Shown: positions 1 to 11,290, numbered from the stretch's first letter. The stretch: 64,000 nt of DNA from Arachis hypogaea (GCF_003086295.3 NC_092051.1:70557772-70621771), one strand, 5' to 3'. Program-made: numbers and translations. Notes: generated by a model from the letters alone, not told the origin.

Positions 1-772
1 TTGGGAACCTACTCATGAAAAACCAAAATAGAAAAATAATGGAGAATTCATGTGCATTGATAAGTTATGTTTGCTTTTATGATTCAAAAAAAAGAGAAAA
101 AGAGAAAAAGAAAAAAATATATGTATAATATAAATAAATAAGGGGACAAAATTACCCCAATATTAAGTTTAATAAAAGATCAATGCACATGTGATAAAAA
201 ATTAAAGAAAATTTGGTACATGAGTATGAGAATTATACAAAAGTGGGAATTATGGGTTGCTAGGCATGAATTTAAAAGTATATAGAGTATATGTATATTA
301 GGTGAGAGCTTAGGTTAATTAAAGATTCATATTATAGCTCACTTGGCCATACATATATCCTTACCTTTACCTCAGCCCCATTACAACCTTGAGAAGACCT
401 CATGATGTTTGCATTGGTACATTACATATTTGTTGATTGGTTAGATGAAGAACAAAGTTTTAGAAAGCATGACTAGAGAAGAGTAGAGTGATTGACCCTA
501 GACACTTGAGAGTTAGAGTGATATACACTACCAGTAAGGGTTCAGTGCTTAATTCTATGTTCCCTGCTTTCATGAGCTATCTTCTTACAAGTTTACCTGT
601 CTTTTATTGTATAATTTGAATTAGTGAAATATGATTTATGTATATTCTTGGAGAATTTGATTTACTTTTAACCAAGTAGGTAGAATCATTTTGCATGTAG
701 TTGCATTCATATAGGTAGGTTGCATTTCATACTCTCTATCATTCCTCTTTATCTTTATAGCTTCTCTTGAGC
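1..772 (+). other. Conserved 3' untranslated region of the P-type element
   Basis: There is no credible ORF. The stretch at about 330-410 (gctcacttggccatacat, then ccttacctttacctcagccc) recurs in element E near 62490-62525 and, reversed, in P near 15170-15235, so this is element sequence and not a host spacer. An A-rich tract lies at 88-115. Confidence 0.75.
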
Positions 773-811
773 TTAGCATGAGGACATGCTAATGTTTAAG
801 TGTGGGGAGGT
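773..811 (+). promoter_or_regulatory. Hairpin plus polypurine tract (plus-strand primer) before 3' LTR
   Basis: An 8-bp perfect stem TTAGCATG-AGGA-CATGCTAA occupies 773-792. It is followed by TGTTTAAG and the purine run TGTGGGGAGGT (801-811), which abuts the LTR start TGATAAACC at 812. The purine run is the expected polypurine tract. The hairpin recurs next to the tract in the other elements of the window. Confidence 0.85.
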
Positions 812-2257
812 TGATAAACCACTATTTTATGGTTTATCTTGTGCTCAACTGAGTGGTTTTTATCTACTCTTTACCCACTTATTCATACTATTTGCATGGT
901 TTTACATTTGCCTTCCTAATTATGTGCTTAATTGAAAACATGTTTCTTTGGACTTATCTTTGCTAATATTAATCCTCTCTTATTACCATTAGATGCCTTG
1001 ATATGTGTGTTAAGTGCTTTCAGAGATTACAGGGCAGGAATGGCTCAGAGGATGGAAAGGAAGCATGAAAAAGTGGAAGGAATACAAGAAGTTGAAGGAA
1101 CTGCAAAGCTGTCAGTCTGACCTCTTCGCATTCAAACGGCTATAACTTGAGCTACAGAGATCCAAACGACGCGATTTCAGTTGCGTTAGAAAGCTAACGT
1201 CCAGGGCTTCGATTTGATATATAATATGTCATAGTTTCTCTAACTCTAGGCAACGCGAACGTGTGCTCCACGCGGCCACATTGCAGTGACAAAAAATTAG
1301 CGTGTTTGAATTCGCAACCAGCGAATTCTGGGCTGTTTCTGACCCAGTTTGCGGCCCAGAAAACATAGATTAGAGGCTATAAAGTGGGGGAATGCATCCA
1401 TTCATAAAGAACAAGCTTTCACATTCACAATTTTAGGAGTAGATGTAGTTTTTAGAGAGAGAGGTTCTCCCCTCTCTCTTAGGATTAGGATTTAGGATTT
1501 CTCTTAGTTTTAGAAGCGACTCTCAATCACAGGTTCTTTATTTTTATTTATTTTTCCAATTTAATTTATGAACTTTTTCATGTTATGATTTGAATATTTT
1601 ATTTAATATAATTTGAGGTATTTCAAACTTATGATTGTTCTCTTTAATTTATTAATGCTCTGTGTTTATCCAAGTTATTTTCATTCAAGTAGACTTTCTT
1701 CTCTTTTGGCTTTGGTTGAATCATTGGAAACACTTGAGTTATCAAACTCATTGTTGATTGAAAATTGGAATTCTTCAAGAATTAATTCAAGTTCCAATAA
1801 CTCTAGCCTTTCCCAAGGAAAGACTAGGACCTGAGGAATAAAAATTAATTCATCCACTTAACTTACCTTCATAGTTAGAGGTCAACAAAGTGGGAGAAAA
1901 ATCCAATTCTCATTACAATTGATAAGGATAACCAGGATAGGACTTCCTGTTTTCATCCTTGCCAAGAGTTTATCTTATAGTTATTTATTTATTTTATTCT
2001 TCTTATGCAACATACTGCTCCCTAATTTCTAAAACCCCTAATTTACAAACTCATAACCAATAATAAGAACATACCTCCCTGCAATTCATTGAGAAGACGA
2101 CCTGAGGTTTAAATACTCGGTTATCAATTTTAAAAGGGGTTTGTTACTTGTGACAACCAAAACGTTTGTATGAAAGGACTTTTGAAGGTTTAGAAACTAT
2201 ACTTGCAACGAGGATTTATCCACAAATTTCTAGACCACACAAAAGTTCCTCTCATCA
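812..2257 (+). repeat. 3' LTR, P-type
   Basis: 1446 bp, starting TGATAAACC and ending CTCTCATCA (TG...CA). Its start matches the P LTRs at 14678 and 29778 (minus). A TATAAAG box lies at 1378-1384. The U5 part (aaatactcggttatcaat, then cttgtgacaaccaaaa) matches the ends of the other P and E LTRs. Its U3 differs from the other P copies: the CpG palindrome cassette is replaced by another segment at about 1130-1330. Confidence 0.85.
1378..1384 (+). promoter_or_regulatory. LTR TATA box
   Basis: TATAAAG lies about 570 bp into the LTR and is followed by a purine-rich stretch, the expected position for the U3/R promoter of the retrotransposon. Confidence 0.6.
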
Positions 2258-2677
2258 AAATTAAAAAAAAATCATTTGTGCAGTCTCCAATCCACGCGTA
2301 TGCGTCAAGCACGCGCATGCGTCGCTGCAATTTTCTCCATTTCGCGTGCTCGCGTCAGCCATGCGCGCGTGTCGGTGTTCGCTGGTCATCTCCTTAGTTT
2401 CTTGTGTTCCTTCCATTTTTGCAAGCTTCCTCTCCATTCTCTAAGCCATTCCTTCCCTATAAAGCCTAAAACACTTAACACACGGATCATGGCATCGAAT
2501 GGTATAAAGGAGAATTAAAATATACTAACTAAAGATCTCTAAGAAGCAAGTTTTCAACCATAGAACAATACTAGGAAGGAAAATGTAAAATCATGCAATT
2601 AATATGAATAAGTGGGTTAAGACTTGATGAAACCACTCAATTAAACACAAGATAAACCATAAAATAGTGGTTTATCA
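2258..2677 (-). repeat. P-type LTR fragment, minus orientation
   Basis: Read on the minus strand it starts at 2677 with TGATAAACCACTATTTTATGG and continues through gatgccatgatccgtgtgtt to a CpG palindrome block (2290-2385), like the P LTR at 29480-29778. It is truncated inside the U3 cassette. With the LTR at 812 it forms an inverted pair. Confidence 0.75.
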
Positions 2678-3307
2678 AGTACTTACAATGAAGATGAGCA
2701 AAATCCAAGATCAAAATTTAACTATAACATGCTACAATAAAAATTTATGTAAACCCTAAGAGAGAATTTTTCTACCCTACCCTACTCCTACCCGGCTACC
2801 TCTAATGCATTTTTCTATCTAAAAGTGAGCTCCCTAAGCTAATGCCTTGATATGGAATGAAGTTCCCTTCATATAGCACTCAATTTGGCTTCAGCAACTC
2901 CAAACTTTGGGCCAAGAGGCCCCCAAAATCGCGAGCCACATGCTTCATTAATGAAGTCACACGCTGGGACTTATGCGTACGCACAGATGTGTGTGTACGC
3001 ACACTTCAGTGTATGCTTCTCCTTTGTTTTGTTTATGTGTTCTCCCTTTTTATATGCTTCCTTCCACTTCTACCGATCTATTCTTGCCTCTAGGAACTGA
3101 AATCACTCAACAAACATATCATGGCATCGAATGGACTAAAAGTGGAATTAAATTGCTTAATTTAAGCTAAAAAATGCATGTTTTCACATTTTGGTCCAAA
3201 TTAAGGAGAAATCACAAAAGTATGCTATTTTAGTGAATAAGTGTAGGTTTATGTGATGGAATCCATCTAATTCAAGCCAAAATTTATCATCAAATATGGA
3301 CTCATCA
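2678..3307 (-). repeat. D-type LTR fragment, minus orientation
   Basis: The minus strand from 3307 begins TGATGAGTCCATATTTGATG and includes CATACTTTTGTGATTTCTCC, matching the D LTR (6254) and the LTR at 3750. It contains the GTGCGTACGCAC-type palindromes at 2970-3012. It breaks at 2678 against the P fragment, so only the first 630 bp or so of the LTR remain. Confidence 0.75.
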
Positions 3308-3749
3308 TTGCCACAGCCCTTACGACAGAGAACAGTGGATATCACAATCATATACTCAATATCAGAGATCACTGCTCATAGCACAAGTCCGCTTACACTC
3401 ATATCATTAACCATAATCATTCATTTTTTCAATTCATTGTCATCCTAACACTCTGCCAAGACTCTCAAGCTCTTCCATCCACAGAACTTCCCCGACCAAG
3501 TCACCGTCTTCTAAACTTAAAATAGAAATTCATCAGTTTAATTTACTAACTCACCTCTAATAGTCTTAGAACTTAATTACTACGTAGGAATTTTAAACGG
3601 TGATTAAAGAAGTTTAGAAAGCTAGAGAATCCTTGAAAAAGAGAAGAAAACAATTTTCAACAAAATAGTGGTTGTGCGTACGCACACCCTTGTCGTCCGT
3701 ATGCACACGTTGAAGAAAACGCGTCCGCATCCGCGTGCCAATGTGCCGC
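3308..3749. other. Unassigned old repeat-like sequence
   Basis: No coding potential is seen. It contains palindromic GTGCGTACGCACAC and other CpG-rich words at 3668-3745. The style resembles an eroded minus-strand chromovirus LTR (compare element T), but I could not align it. It may continue in 5576-6092 and 32807-33246 as the oldest substrate of the left part. Confidence 0.35.
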
Positions 3750-5303
3750 TGATAAGTCCATATTTAATGGTAAATGTTGACATGAATTGAGTGGATTTCA
3801 TCACATAAACCCGCATTTATTCACTTAAATAGCATACTTTTGTGATTTCTCTCTAAATTGTTCCTAGATATGAAAACATGCTTTTTTATGCTTAAATTAA
3901 TCAATTTTATTTCACTTTTATTCCATTTGATGCCGTGATATATTTTGTTGAGTGATTTCAGGTCCAATAGGCAAGAATGGCTACATATAAGTAGAAGGAA
4001 GCATGCAAAATGGGAGATTTTTTAAATAAGATAAAGGAGAAGCACACACTCCACTGTGCGTACGCACACCTTACTGTGCGTATGCACAATATGAATTTTA
4101 CCTAGTGTACGTACACACACAACTCTGTGCGTACGCACTAGTCCTGATGCGTGACTTCATTACGGCTAGGGAATTTGGGGCCTCTTAGCCCAATTTTTGG
4201 AGTTCCTAAAGCTGAAATAGGAGCTATATCAAAGGGGCAAGATGGCATATGAAGAGGACCAATTTTACACCATTAAATGTATTATTAGGAGTAGGAGTAG
4301 TTGAGAGTAGTGTTCTTTCAATTTTCTCTTAGCTTTTATTAGGGTTCATAGTAGAATTAGCTCAATTACAAATTTTTTATCTTGGATATTTGCTTGTTTC
4401 TTTGTAAGTAACATTCGCTATTCTCTTTAATTACACTACTCTTGTTACATTTTGCCCATAGTTAAAGTTACTTTGTTAATATATCCAATTTTGATTTCTT
4501 GAATCTTTTGTTGATAATTTTGATGTTTTATAATTTATAAATGCTTAATTGAGTTTCTATTGCTGATTTTGTGCATAGTTTGGTTATAGTTTTCATTATC
4601 TTTTACAATTTGCTAGGTTTTGCTTTTATGCCCACCAAGTGTTTGTGAAAATGCCAATTATGGATTTTGAGTAGATTTTTCACTCTTTGACTTGGGAAAT
4701 GAGTAGTTAGGATACTAGAGTCTTAATGTCCGATATTTAGTGGTAATTTTGTGTTGTTAATTGCTCTTTTTTCCACTAATGCTAGTTTTTTACTAAGTTA
4801 ATTAGAAAGTTAGGTAGGATATGTAGATTAAGGTCAATTATGCTTGCTTAACTTACTCCTTGATGTTAGGGGTTGACGAAGTGAGATTAACTCATTGTAA
4901 TTGCCATAGTTGTGGTTATAACAAGGATATGATTCCTTAATTCTCATTCCCAAGTCAAGGCTCTTTTATACATTGCACTCCATTTTCACTAGTTTTGATC
5001 TTGTTTCTTTCTAATTGGCATTAATTGTCTTTTAATCCTTTCTTAGTTCATTTTCTTTAGTTCTTTTAAATTTCAATACCATGCTTGAAAATACCTCCTT
5101 ATTTCACAACCAAAAGTGTGCAGATCTAATTGCTAGTTCGAGGGAAGACGACCCCGGATTTAAAACTCCCGGTTTATATTTGTTATGATTGTGACAATCT
5201 CTTTATTTAAACTTTGATTGTGAGTCGTAATTGTCGGTTAGGGCTATACTCACAGTGCGATTCTTATTAAGGAAATTCCTAACCAACGGTTTGGTACACA
5301 TCA
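3750..5303 (+). repeat. 5' LTR of a second D-type element
   Basis: 1554 bp, starting TGATAAGTCCATATTTAATG and ending GTACACATCA. It is followed at once by a tRNA-Asp-type primer site. Sequence order matches the D LTR: cassette with GTGCGTACGCAC (4050-4140), then ggggcctcttagcccaa, then the tctcttagcttttattaggg region, then the acgaccccggatttaaaactc region in U5. It is clearly diverged from D, so it is a separate and older insertion. Confidence 0.85.
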
Positions 5304-5575
5304 TGTTTTTGGCGCCATTGCTAAGGACTATGCAATTGGTGTAATATTTTTTATTGTTGTGAATATATGAATAATGTAAATAGCTTACTTTTTGGTTGTT
5401 TGTTTATTTTTGTTAGTAATTAGGATTTTGTTTCTTTTGTTTAATGATGCCTTTTGTTTTCTATTTTCTCTGAGTTATCGGCCTCTTTGCTTGGAGTTTG
5501 GTTGTAATTATATTGTAGGGAGTGATGACTTATCCACACCACTTTCAGTATGTCTAGATCATACCGAAAACTGAG
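5304..5575 (+). other. Primer site and truncated leader of the second D-type element
   Basis: The primer-binding site TGGCGCCATTGCTAAGGA (5310-5327) is a degraded match to the 3' end of plant tRNA-Asp. The leader that follows (aatgtaaatagcttactttt) resembles the D leader at 7897-7920. The element breaks off near 5575, a boundary uncertain by some tens of bases. Confidence 0.6.
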
Positions 5576-6092
5576 CGCTACCAACTAGTCTTCCTAATTA
5601 TTATCTATTATTTATTATATGAGCCTGATGTGTTGTTAAAACAATAATTTGCGGGGTAATTTTTTTCTTGAAAATGTTTGGATTAATAAATAGAATCATT
5701 CATAACCAATGCACAAAGAATAACAGATAAAATAGTTATAAACAACCACACTTATATACATCTCAAGCAGTTGACAACATTTAGTCATCCAGCCATTATT
5801 GGAACAAAGATCTTAGTTAGAACACCTCTAGAAATAGCTAGGTAATAACTATATACACACATACATACAAAATATATATCTATATATATATCCTAGGCTC
5901 TGACCTGTTCAAGAAGTCCCTAAGCTGGCACCCAGGCTAGCCTAGACTCTATATCCATCTAGTCCCTCTAAACTACTAAAGCAAGGGAAAGTACGTTCTA
6001 GGTCTTCAAAATTCAAGTCAGGTGGAACGTCGTCAAAAGGTGGAACATCATCTACTACTCCTCTGCACGACCATACATTGCCATATGACGTT
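5576..6092. other. Unassigned sequence left of the solo LTR
   Basis: No gene is recognised. A short TA-rich run lies at 5874-5892. The final five bases, ACGTT (6088-6092), are the target duplication of the solo S LTR; the same sequence should therefore resume at 32807. Confidence 0.4.
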
Positions 6093-6253
6093 TGGTGCGC
6101 GTGTATGCGAAACCCACACTATTTCGTATAGCAGTAGTACTAGCAAGGGCACTGGGTCGTCCAAGTAATACCTGAGCGAGTCAGGGCTGATCCCACGAAG
6201 ATTGTAGCTTGAAGCAAGCTATAGTTGTCTTGCAGGTCTTAGTCAGGCAGAAT
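6093..6253 (-). repeat. Solo S-type LTR, part 1 (U5 end)
   Basis: On the minus strand this reads CCTGACTAAGACCTGCAAGA ... CGCGCACCA. It matches the U5 end of the S LTR at 34640-34780. The other part is at 31581-32801. Together they give about 1382 bp flanked by a perfect 5-bp duplication ACGTT (6088-6092 and 32802-32806), with no internal region, so it is a solo LTR split by element D. Confidence 0.85.
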
Positions 6254-7826
6254 TGATGAGTCCATATTTTCCGAGATATTTTGGCTTGATTTGAATGAAT
6301 TCTAGCATACGAACTCACACTTAAGAACCAAAATAGCATACTTTTGTGTTTGATCTCTATTTTGATTCTAAATGTGAAAACATGCGTTTTAATGCTTGGA
6401 TTGGTGATTTTTAATCCCATTCTTATGTCATTCGATGTCGTGATATGGTTTGTGAGTGATTTCAGACCTTAAAGGCAAGAATGGTTGGCCAAAAGTGGGA
6501 GAAAGCATGTATAAGGGAGAAAACGTGAAGAAAACAAAGAAAGCACACACAACGAAGTGTGCGTGTGCACAAGCACCTGTGCATATGCACAGGTCAATTT
6601 TTAGCCGAGTGTGCGAACGTACACGTCTGTGAGTCCGCCCAGGTCCCTGCATGTGATTGCATTAATGAAACATGTGCTGCGTGAATTTGGAGGCCTCTTG
6701 ACCCATTTTGGAAGGTTGGAATGCTGTTTTGGAGTGCCATATGAAGGAGAATTCAACACTTATGAAGGGGGATACATTTGGGAACACATTGGAGCACATT
6801 TTTACATAGTTGTAGCATAGTAATTAGGAGTAGGAGTAGTGTAGAGTAGAGAGCTCTCCTAGGGTTTATGTAGTTTTCATGTAGCATTTTATAGTAAGCT
6901 TTGATTTTGGATTTTGCTTCTTTAATTGTAAGTACTCTCAATTTCCTCTTTAATTAAAGCACTTTTACCTTCATTTTCTTTTAATTCAAGTTACTTTGTT
7001 CATATGGTAATTTTGTGTTTCTTGAAGTTTTAATCAATGAATTTTATGTGTCATGCTTCTTTTATGTTTGATTGCTTGTTTACATTTGGTTTTGTTGATA
7101 GTTGGTTATAGTTTTCCATTTTACTTTGCAATTTCCCATACTTTACTTTTATGCATACAAGGTGTTTGTGAAAATGCCAACTTTAAGTTTTGAGTAGATT
7201 TTTCCACCTTGGCTTGAGGTTTGAGTTCCTAGGATACTAGAGTCATAATGTCCGACATTTAGTGGTAATTCTTGGGTAGTTAGTTGACTCTTGTTTCCAT
7301 TGACGCTAGCCTTTTATCAACTAGTTTGGTAAGTTAGTTAGGACTTATGGATTAAGGTCAACTATGTTTGCTTGACTTACTCCTCGATGGTTGGAGTTAA
7401 CTAGGCGAGATTGACTCATCATAATTATCATAGTTGTGGTTATGGCAATGATAGGATTCCTTGGATACTCTTATTCTCAAGTCAATGCTCTTTCATTGCA
7501 TTTATAGCATTTTCACTAGTTTTGATCTTACATTCTCTTTACTTGCGTTGTTTACAATTTTGCTCATCCCTTAGTTCTTTCATTGCTTAGTTCTTTTAAT
7601 CTTTAAGTTCTTGCTTGAAAACCCCATTTACCTTCACAACCGAAAGTGTAGAACACTTTGATTGCATTCCTAGGGAGAACGACCCGGGAGCTAAATACTC
7701 TCGGTGTATATATTTGATTTGAATTTAAATATTTGATTTGGGTGTTAATTGTCGATCTAGACTATACTTTCAATGATGAAATTCTATTTTGTGAAAATCT
7801 AGATCGACGATAAATGCCTAACATCA
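6254..7826 (+). repeat. 5' LTR of element D
   Basis: 1573 bp, TGATGAGTCC ... GCCTAACATCA. It is collinear with the 3' LTR at 30063-31580. The CpG/palindrome cassette is at 6546-6650; the 3' LTR lacks about 60 bp of it (jump near 30398), which suggests repeat-driven loss there. Confidence 0.9.
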
Positions 7827-7830
7827 AATT

Positions 7831-7848
7831 TGGCACCGTTGCCAGGGA
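7831..7848 (+). promoter_or_regulatory. Primer-binding site, tRNA-Asp type
   Basis: TGGCACCGTTGCCAGGGA, four bases after the LTR end. It resembles the complement of the plant tRNA-Asp 3' end (TGGCGCCGTTGCCGGGGA) with two changes. This primer type is usual for Athila/Tat elements. Confidence 0.8.
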
Positions 7849-8119
7849 ATTTGCAATCGGTGTTATATCTTTTGGTTGATGTAAATATGTTAATAGTGTA
7901 AATAGCACTTTTTGGTTGTTTGTTTTCCTGTCTTAGTAGGCTTTTGTTTATATTTTCTTGATGACTTTTTCACACCATCACCATAATTCACCCAATGGAA
8001 CCCCAAACACTTACATCTCTAGTCACAAATCTTACACACTATCACCTCACTACATATAAAACCCTTACCCTTATGAGTTTGATTTTCAACCTTTATCACC
8101 TCAATCTTCATCTTCATAT

Positions 8120-9007
8120 ATGGATCAAGTCACAGAAGAAGTACTTTTCATGCTCATTCAAGAACAAGAGTTCCGGAAGAAGCAAGAGCAAGTCATGTCT
8201 ACCTTAGCAAAAGCTTTGGATCATTTAGCTTCATTGCATTCATGCCACAAGCAAGAGATTCTGGTGGATGAATGTGTAGAACCAAGTGAAAAGTGTGGAG
8301 TGAAAGAAGAATTGCAAAATCCAGAAGAAGACGTAAAGTCACAACATGAAATGCAAAAGGAGATAAATGAAGAGATGGTAGGAATTGATCAAGAGGATTC
8401 CATCATTCAAGATTTTTTGCCCAACTTGGGTAATTTCTTCTATGACCTTCATGAACCTCCATTATTAGATTTGGAAGGAGATGTTGATGTGGACTTCACA
8501 CAACCTCCAGACTTGAGTGATGATGAAGAAGATTCAAAAGAGGTTGAAGAAGATTTTAGTTGCCACGAGGTGAAAGCATTTGTGCAAGAGCAAATTGAGT
8601 GGGTAAAGAATTCTCCAACAAGCTTTCTAGCCCCACATCAATTTGCCGTTTTAGAAACGGATGGTCAACTTCGAACCTTCCTTAGAGTAGTGAATGGTGA
8701 AGAGAAGAACGTTGATTGGCCAAGAAATGGAAAGTTCTTCAAAGGAGCCAACTTAACATTTGGAGATCAATTTTGGTGCAAGAATCAACTTAGTGGATTC
8801 CGGGGAGTGCACAAGTATGTCAAGGGTGATAGAGGAACTCAAATATGGGATCCGGGTATATATTTCAAGAGTCAACAAAGTTGGATCCTAAGTGCTAGCT
8901 TGAAATATCTCTTGAGTTTGATGCAATCTAATTGGGACCTTGGAGGTCGAATCAATAGCAAACTTGGTTGGAGATTCAAGGAGGAGTGGAAGCATAAGCC
9001 GCCCTAA
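8120..9007 (+). CDS. ORF X: unrecognised protein of non-autonomous element D
   Basis: An intact 295-residue ORF in the gag position, about 270 bases after the primer site. I do not recognise a known domain. Visible parts: residues 1-50 look helical (MLIQEQEFRKKQEQVMSTLA); 55-150 are strongly acidic with the motif DVDFTQPPDLSDDEED; 165-295 form a conserved core with FAVLETDGQLR, then two WDPG/WDLGG motifs rich in Trp and aromatic residues, ending KHKPP. The broken copy in element P (26535-28189, minus) shares the acidic motif, LETDGQLRAL, WDPGIY, WDPGGYW and the KHKPP end, so the family is real. P is longer at the N-terminus, so this start may lack an upstream part (an ATG at 7995 lies in another frame). 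No zinc knuckle or protease or RT motif is present. It may be a divergent Gag or a packaging or helper protein; function unknown. Confidence 0.75.
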   Translation: MDQVTEEVLFMLIQEQEFRKKQEQVMSTLAKALDHLASLHSCHKQEILVDECVEPSEKCGVKEELQNPEEDVKSQHEMQKEINEEMVGIDQEDSIIQDFLPNLGNFFYDLHEPPLLDLEGDVDVDFTQPPDLSDDEEDSKEVEEDFSCHEVKAFVQEQIEWVKNSPTSFLAPHQFAVLETDGQLRTFLRVVNGEEKNVDWPRNGKFFKGANLTFGDQFWCKNQLSGFRGVHKYVKGDRGTQIWDPGIYFKSQQSWILSASLKYLLSLMQSNWDLGGRINSKLGWRFKEEWKHKPP

Positions 9008-9057
9008 CAAGGATCTCTTCACCACGTCCAACTTAGGACAATAAACGAAAGTGCTAT

Positions 9058-9083
9058 GTGGGAGACACCCCACCATGGTAATA
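9058..9083 (+). promoter_or_regulatory. Stem-loop and GT donor-like site after ORF X
   Basis: GTGGG-AGACAC-CCCAC (9058-9073) is followed by CATG|GTAATA (GT at 9078). It lies 51 bases after the ORF X stop. The same arrangement follows gag or pol in elements F, E and P. Confidence 0.65.
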
Positions 9084-9289
9084 TCCTTCTAACTTTCTCT
9101 CTTTTACATTTTGTTTAATGAATAATTGGCTATATTGCTTGGTTGGTTAGATTTATTTTTATGGTTGTTAGTTAATTTTAGTAAAATAATGTGTTTTGGG
9201 AGTTTTGTGATGTCTTGGGACTTGAAAACCTGTTTCAAATGTCAAGTTTGGTGCCGTAGAGGCTAAATTTTCGTTGCAGAAACAGAGAC

Positions 9290-9770
9290 CTGTGCGTCCG
9301 TATAGCCTTGTACGCATGCACAAGTCCCCTGTTTTACCGTCCCTGTGCGTCTGCACACAAATGTGCGCCCGCACACCCCTAAACGCTCCCTCTGCTCACA
9401 GCAGACGCACCCTTTGTGCGTCTGAACGCAGCCCTTCCTTTCCCTTTGTGCGGCCGCACACCTTGCATGCGTCCGCACACTTCCTCTTGATTCTTAAAAA
9501 AAAAAGAAGAAGCCACCTGTGCGAGCGCATAGCTCTGTGCGCCAGTACAACCTGTAGCGACCCCTTTGGTCGCAGCAACTGCACCTCTTGTGCGATCGCA
9601 CACCAAACCCTTCCCTCCTTCCGTGCGAACGCACACCCTCTTGTGTGGACGCACAGGACGCGTTACATCTTCTGGCCGCAGCGTTCGCACGACCTTGTGC
9701 GCGCGCATACCCTCCCTTCTTTTTCCCTGTGTGCATCCGCACACGACCTTGTGCATCTGCCACGCCACGA
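9290..9770 (+). repeat. CpG-rich palindrome cassette, internal copy in D
   Basis: Dense GTGCGNNCGCAC-type words (such as tgtgcgtctgcacacaaatg and tgtgcggccgcacacc) with short spacers. All six frames stay open here because of base composition, so the basic Arg/His/Thr-rich ORFs seen are not believed to be genes. Confidence 0.75.
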
Positions 9771-9784
9771 CACCACCACCGGCG

Positions 9785-10024
9785 ACCACCATTGTCGCTG
9801 TTGATATCTCTATCTCCCTCTCTCTCTCTCTCTCTTTCTTTTCCCCTTCTCTCTCTCTCACACTTCCCATTTCCCTGTCTCTGCTGTCACGCCTGCCAGC
9901 AGCCCTAAGTCACACCTCCCAAGCTCCGGTTACCAGCCACCAGCGGCAGCGAGCTTCTGTGCCACCGCGACATTCACCACCTCCGCCCTCCCTATCTGCT
10001 TCCTTTCTTCCTTCTGCATTACAG
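9785..10024 (+). promoter_or_regulatory. Pyrimidine-rich leader upstream of env-like ORF (D)
   Basis: A (CT)n tract at 9810-9865 is followed by ctccggttaccagccaccag. It ends TTACAG before GTTTCAAC at 10025. The same order (CT-rich, then CCACCACC/CCGGTTAC, then AG|GTTYYA) is in E (59290-59499) and, less closely, P (25431-25870, minus). It looks like a plant promoter Y-patch plus 5' leader exon; expression is inferred. Confidence 0.5.
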
Positions 10025-11289
10025 GTTTCAACCCCTGTTTCACCTTCTCCTGTCCCATTTCCACTGTTTTATTTTACATGTTTTTAATTCTGTTCTAGTC
10101 ACTAGGTGGTTATAGGTTAAATAACTTTTGATTTCAGATTGAATATATGTGATGCTGGCTGATATTCTAGATTTTTTCTGGGACTGAGCCCTGAATGCTG
10201 TTGCGTTTGATTACACTCTGAATGCTGCAATGTATATTGAACTGTAATTGCTGCCTCTAATTTCTGCATATATTATGCTTGTTGAAATGCTTGAATGGGA
10301 TTTTTGACTCATCTTCTGTTCCTGATCAACATAGATTTTGCGTTTTCTTCCATTTTACATTATTATTTCATACTTGTGCAATTTTCTGTTGAATGTGAAT
10401 GCTGCTTAAGAAGAAAGGATTTATGCACTCTGTATTTATGCTTGAACACCCGTTTGAACCTGAAATTTACAGATTTGTTTCTTCTATTGTTGTTCATTGC
10501 TCCTGTGCATATTAGACTCCATTAGATGCATTGCTAGCTGGAAACTTATTTGTTAATTCTTACTGACACATCAAATTGCATTTGCAAGCTGAAATTCATT
10601 CTGTCTGATGCATTTGCAAGTTAATAACATGCTAGTTGCTGTATTATATACTGACTGCTCATTTCTTTTTCTTTTGACACCAAACTAGCTTGAAACTTAT
10701 ATATCTTGAAATCTGTTTGGTGCCTTTTTGCAGCAGTACATACAATGTTTGTTTGGTGAATTGACTAACTGCTTACTCATGTGTTCTTGAACATAAATGA
10801 TCATGTACAAATTACTTGTCCCTTGTAAATCTTTTTGAGCAATAAAACTCGATTTCAATTGACATTGCTTTTGGGAACACGGATTAGCAATGTGACCATT
10901 TTACTACTTTATTCCGTGAATAAGCAGGTGCTTTAGATTGCCAATTTGATTATTGCCTTTTGTCCATAAGTTCTGATAACACACTGGATTTAAATACAAC
11001 AGGGCAATAATCAATTTCCCCCAATTCAAATCACTCACATAATGCACCTAAGACCTATATATGCTTTCATTGTTTGTTCACTCATTCAATGGCTACTTAG
11101 GTTGCTTGATCTTGGAGAAATACATCTCTTTTGAACATTTCATTGCTTTACACATGCTTTCCCTTGATTGAATGTCTGTTTACCTTAACTGGCTCTTATT
11201 TGAATTGTTTGACTGTTTCCTTCTTCCTTCTGTGACTTTTATCTATTTCTCCAAAATTGTATTCTGCTTTTTGTTTTTTTTTTTTTCAG
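10025..11289 (+). other. Putative intron before env-like ORF (D)
   Basis: 1265 bp, AT-rich and without a credible ORF. It begins AG|GTTTCA and ends with a T-rich tract and TTTTCAG|G directly before ATG at 11291. The donor is not the plant consensus GTAAG, so the exact 5' splice site is uncertain; the acceptor is strong. An alternative donor is GT at 9078. Confidence 0.5.
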
Positions 11290-11290
11290 G

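Larger units (their letters stand above)
1..2257 (+). mobile_element. 3' end of a P-type LTR retrotransposon (left-truncated by window)
   Basis: Only the 3' untranslated region, polypurine tract and 3' LTR of this plus-strand element lie in the window. The LTR starts TGATAAACCACTATTTTATG, the same start as the minus-strand P element at 13840-29778. Upstream sequence matches the untranslated 3' region of elements E (62440-62976) and P (15100-15300, minus), which places it in the same Athila-like group. No coding part is visible here, so autonomy cannot be judged. Confidence 0.85.

Noticed and set aside
3184..3372. 62-codon minus-strand ORF across 3307
   Set aside because: It spans the boundary between an LTR fragment and unassigned sequence, so it is accidental.
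7831..7848. Possible tRNA gene fragment
   Set aside because: It is only the 18-base complement of a tRNA-Asp 3' end, at the primer-site position after an LTR.
9274..10087. Long overlapping ORFs on both strands (up to 176 codons), Arg/His/Thr- and Pro/Ser-rich
   Set aside because: They lie in the CpG palindrome cassette and CT tract; open frames on both strands come from base composition, and no motif or conserved start is seen.
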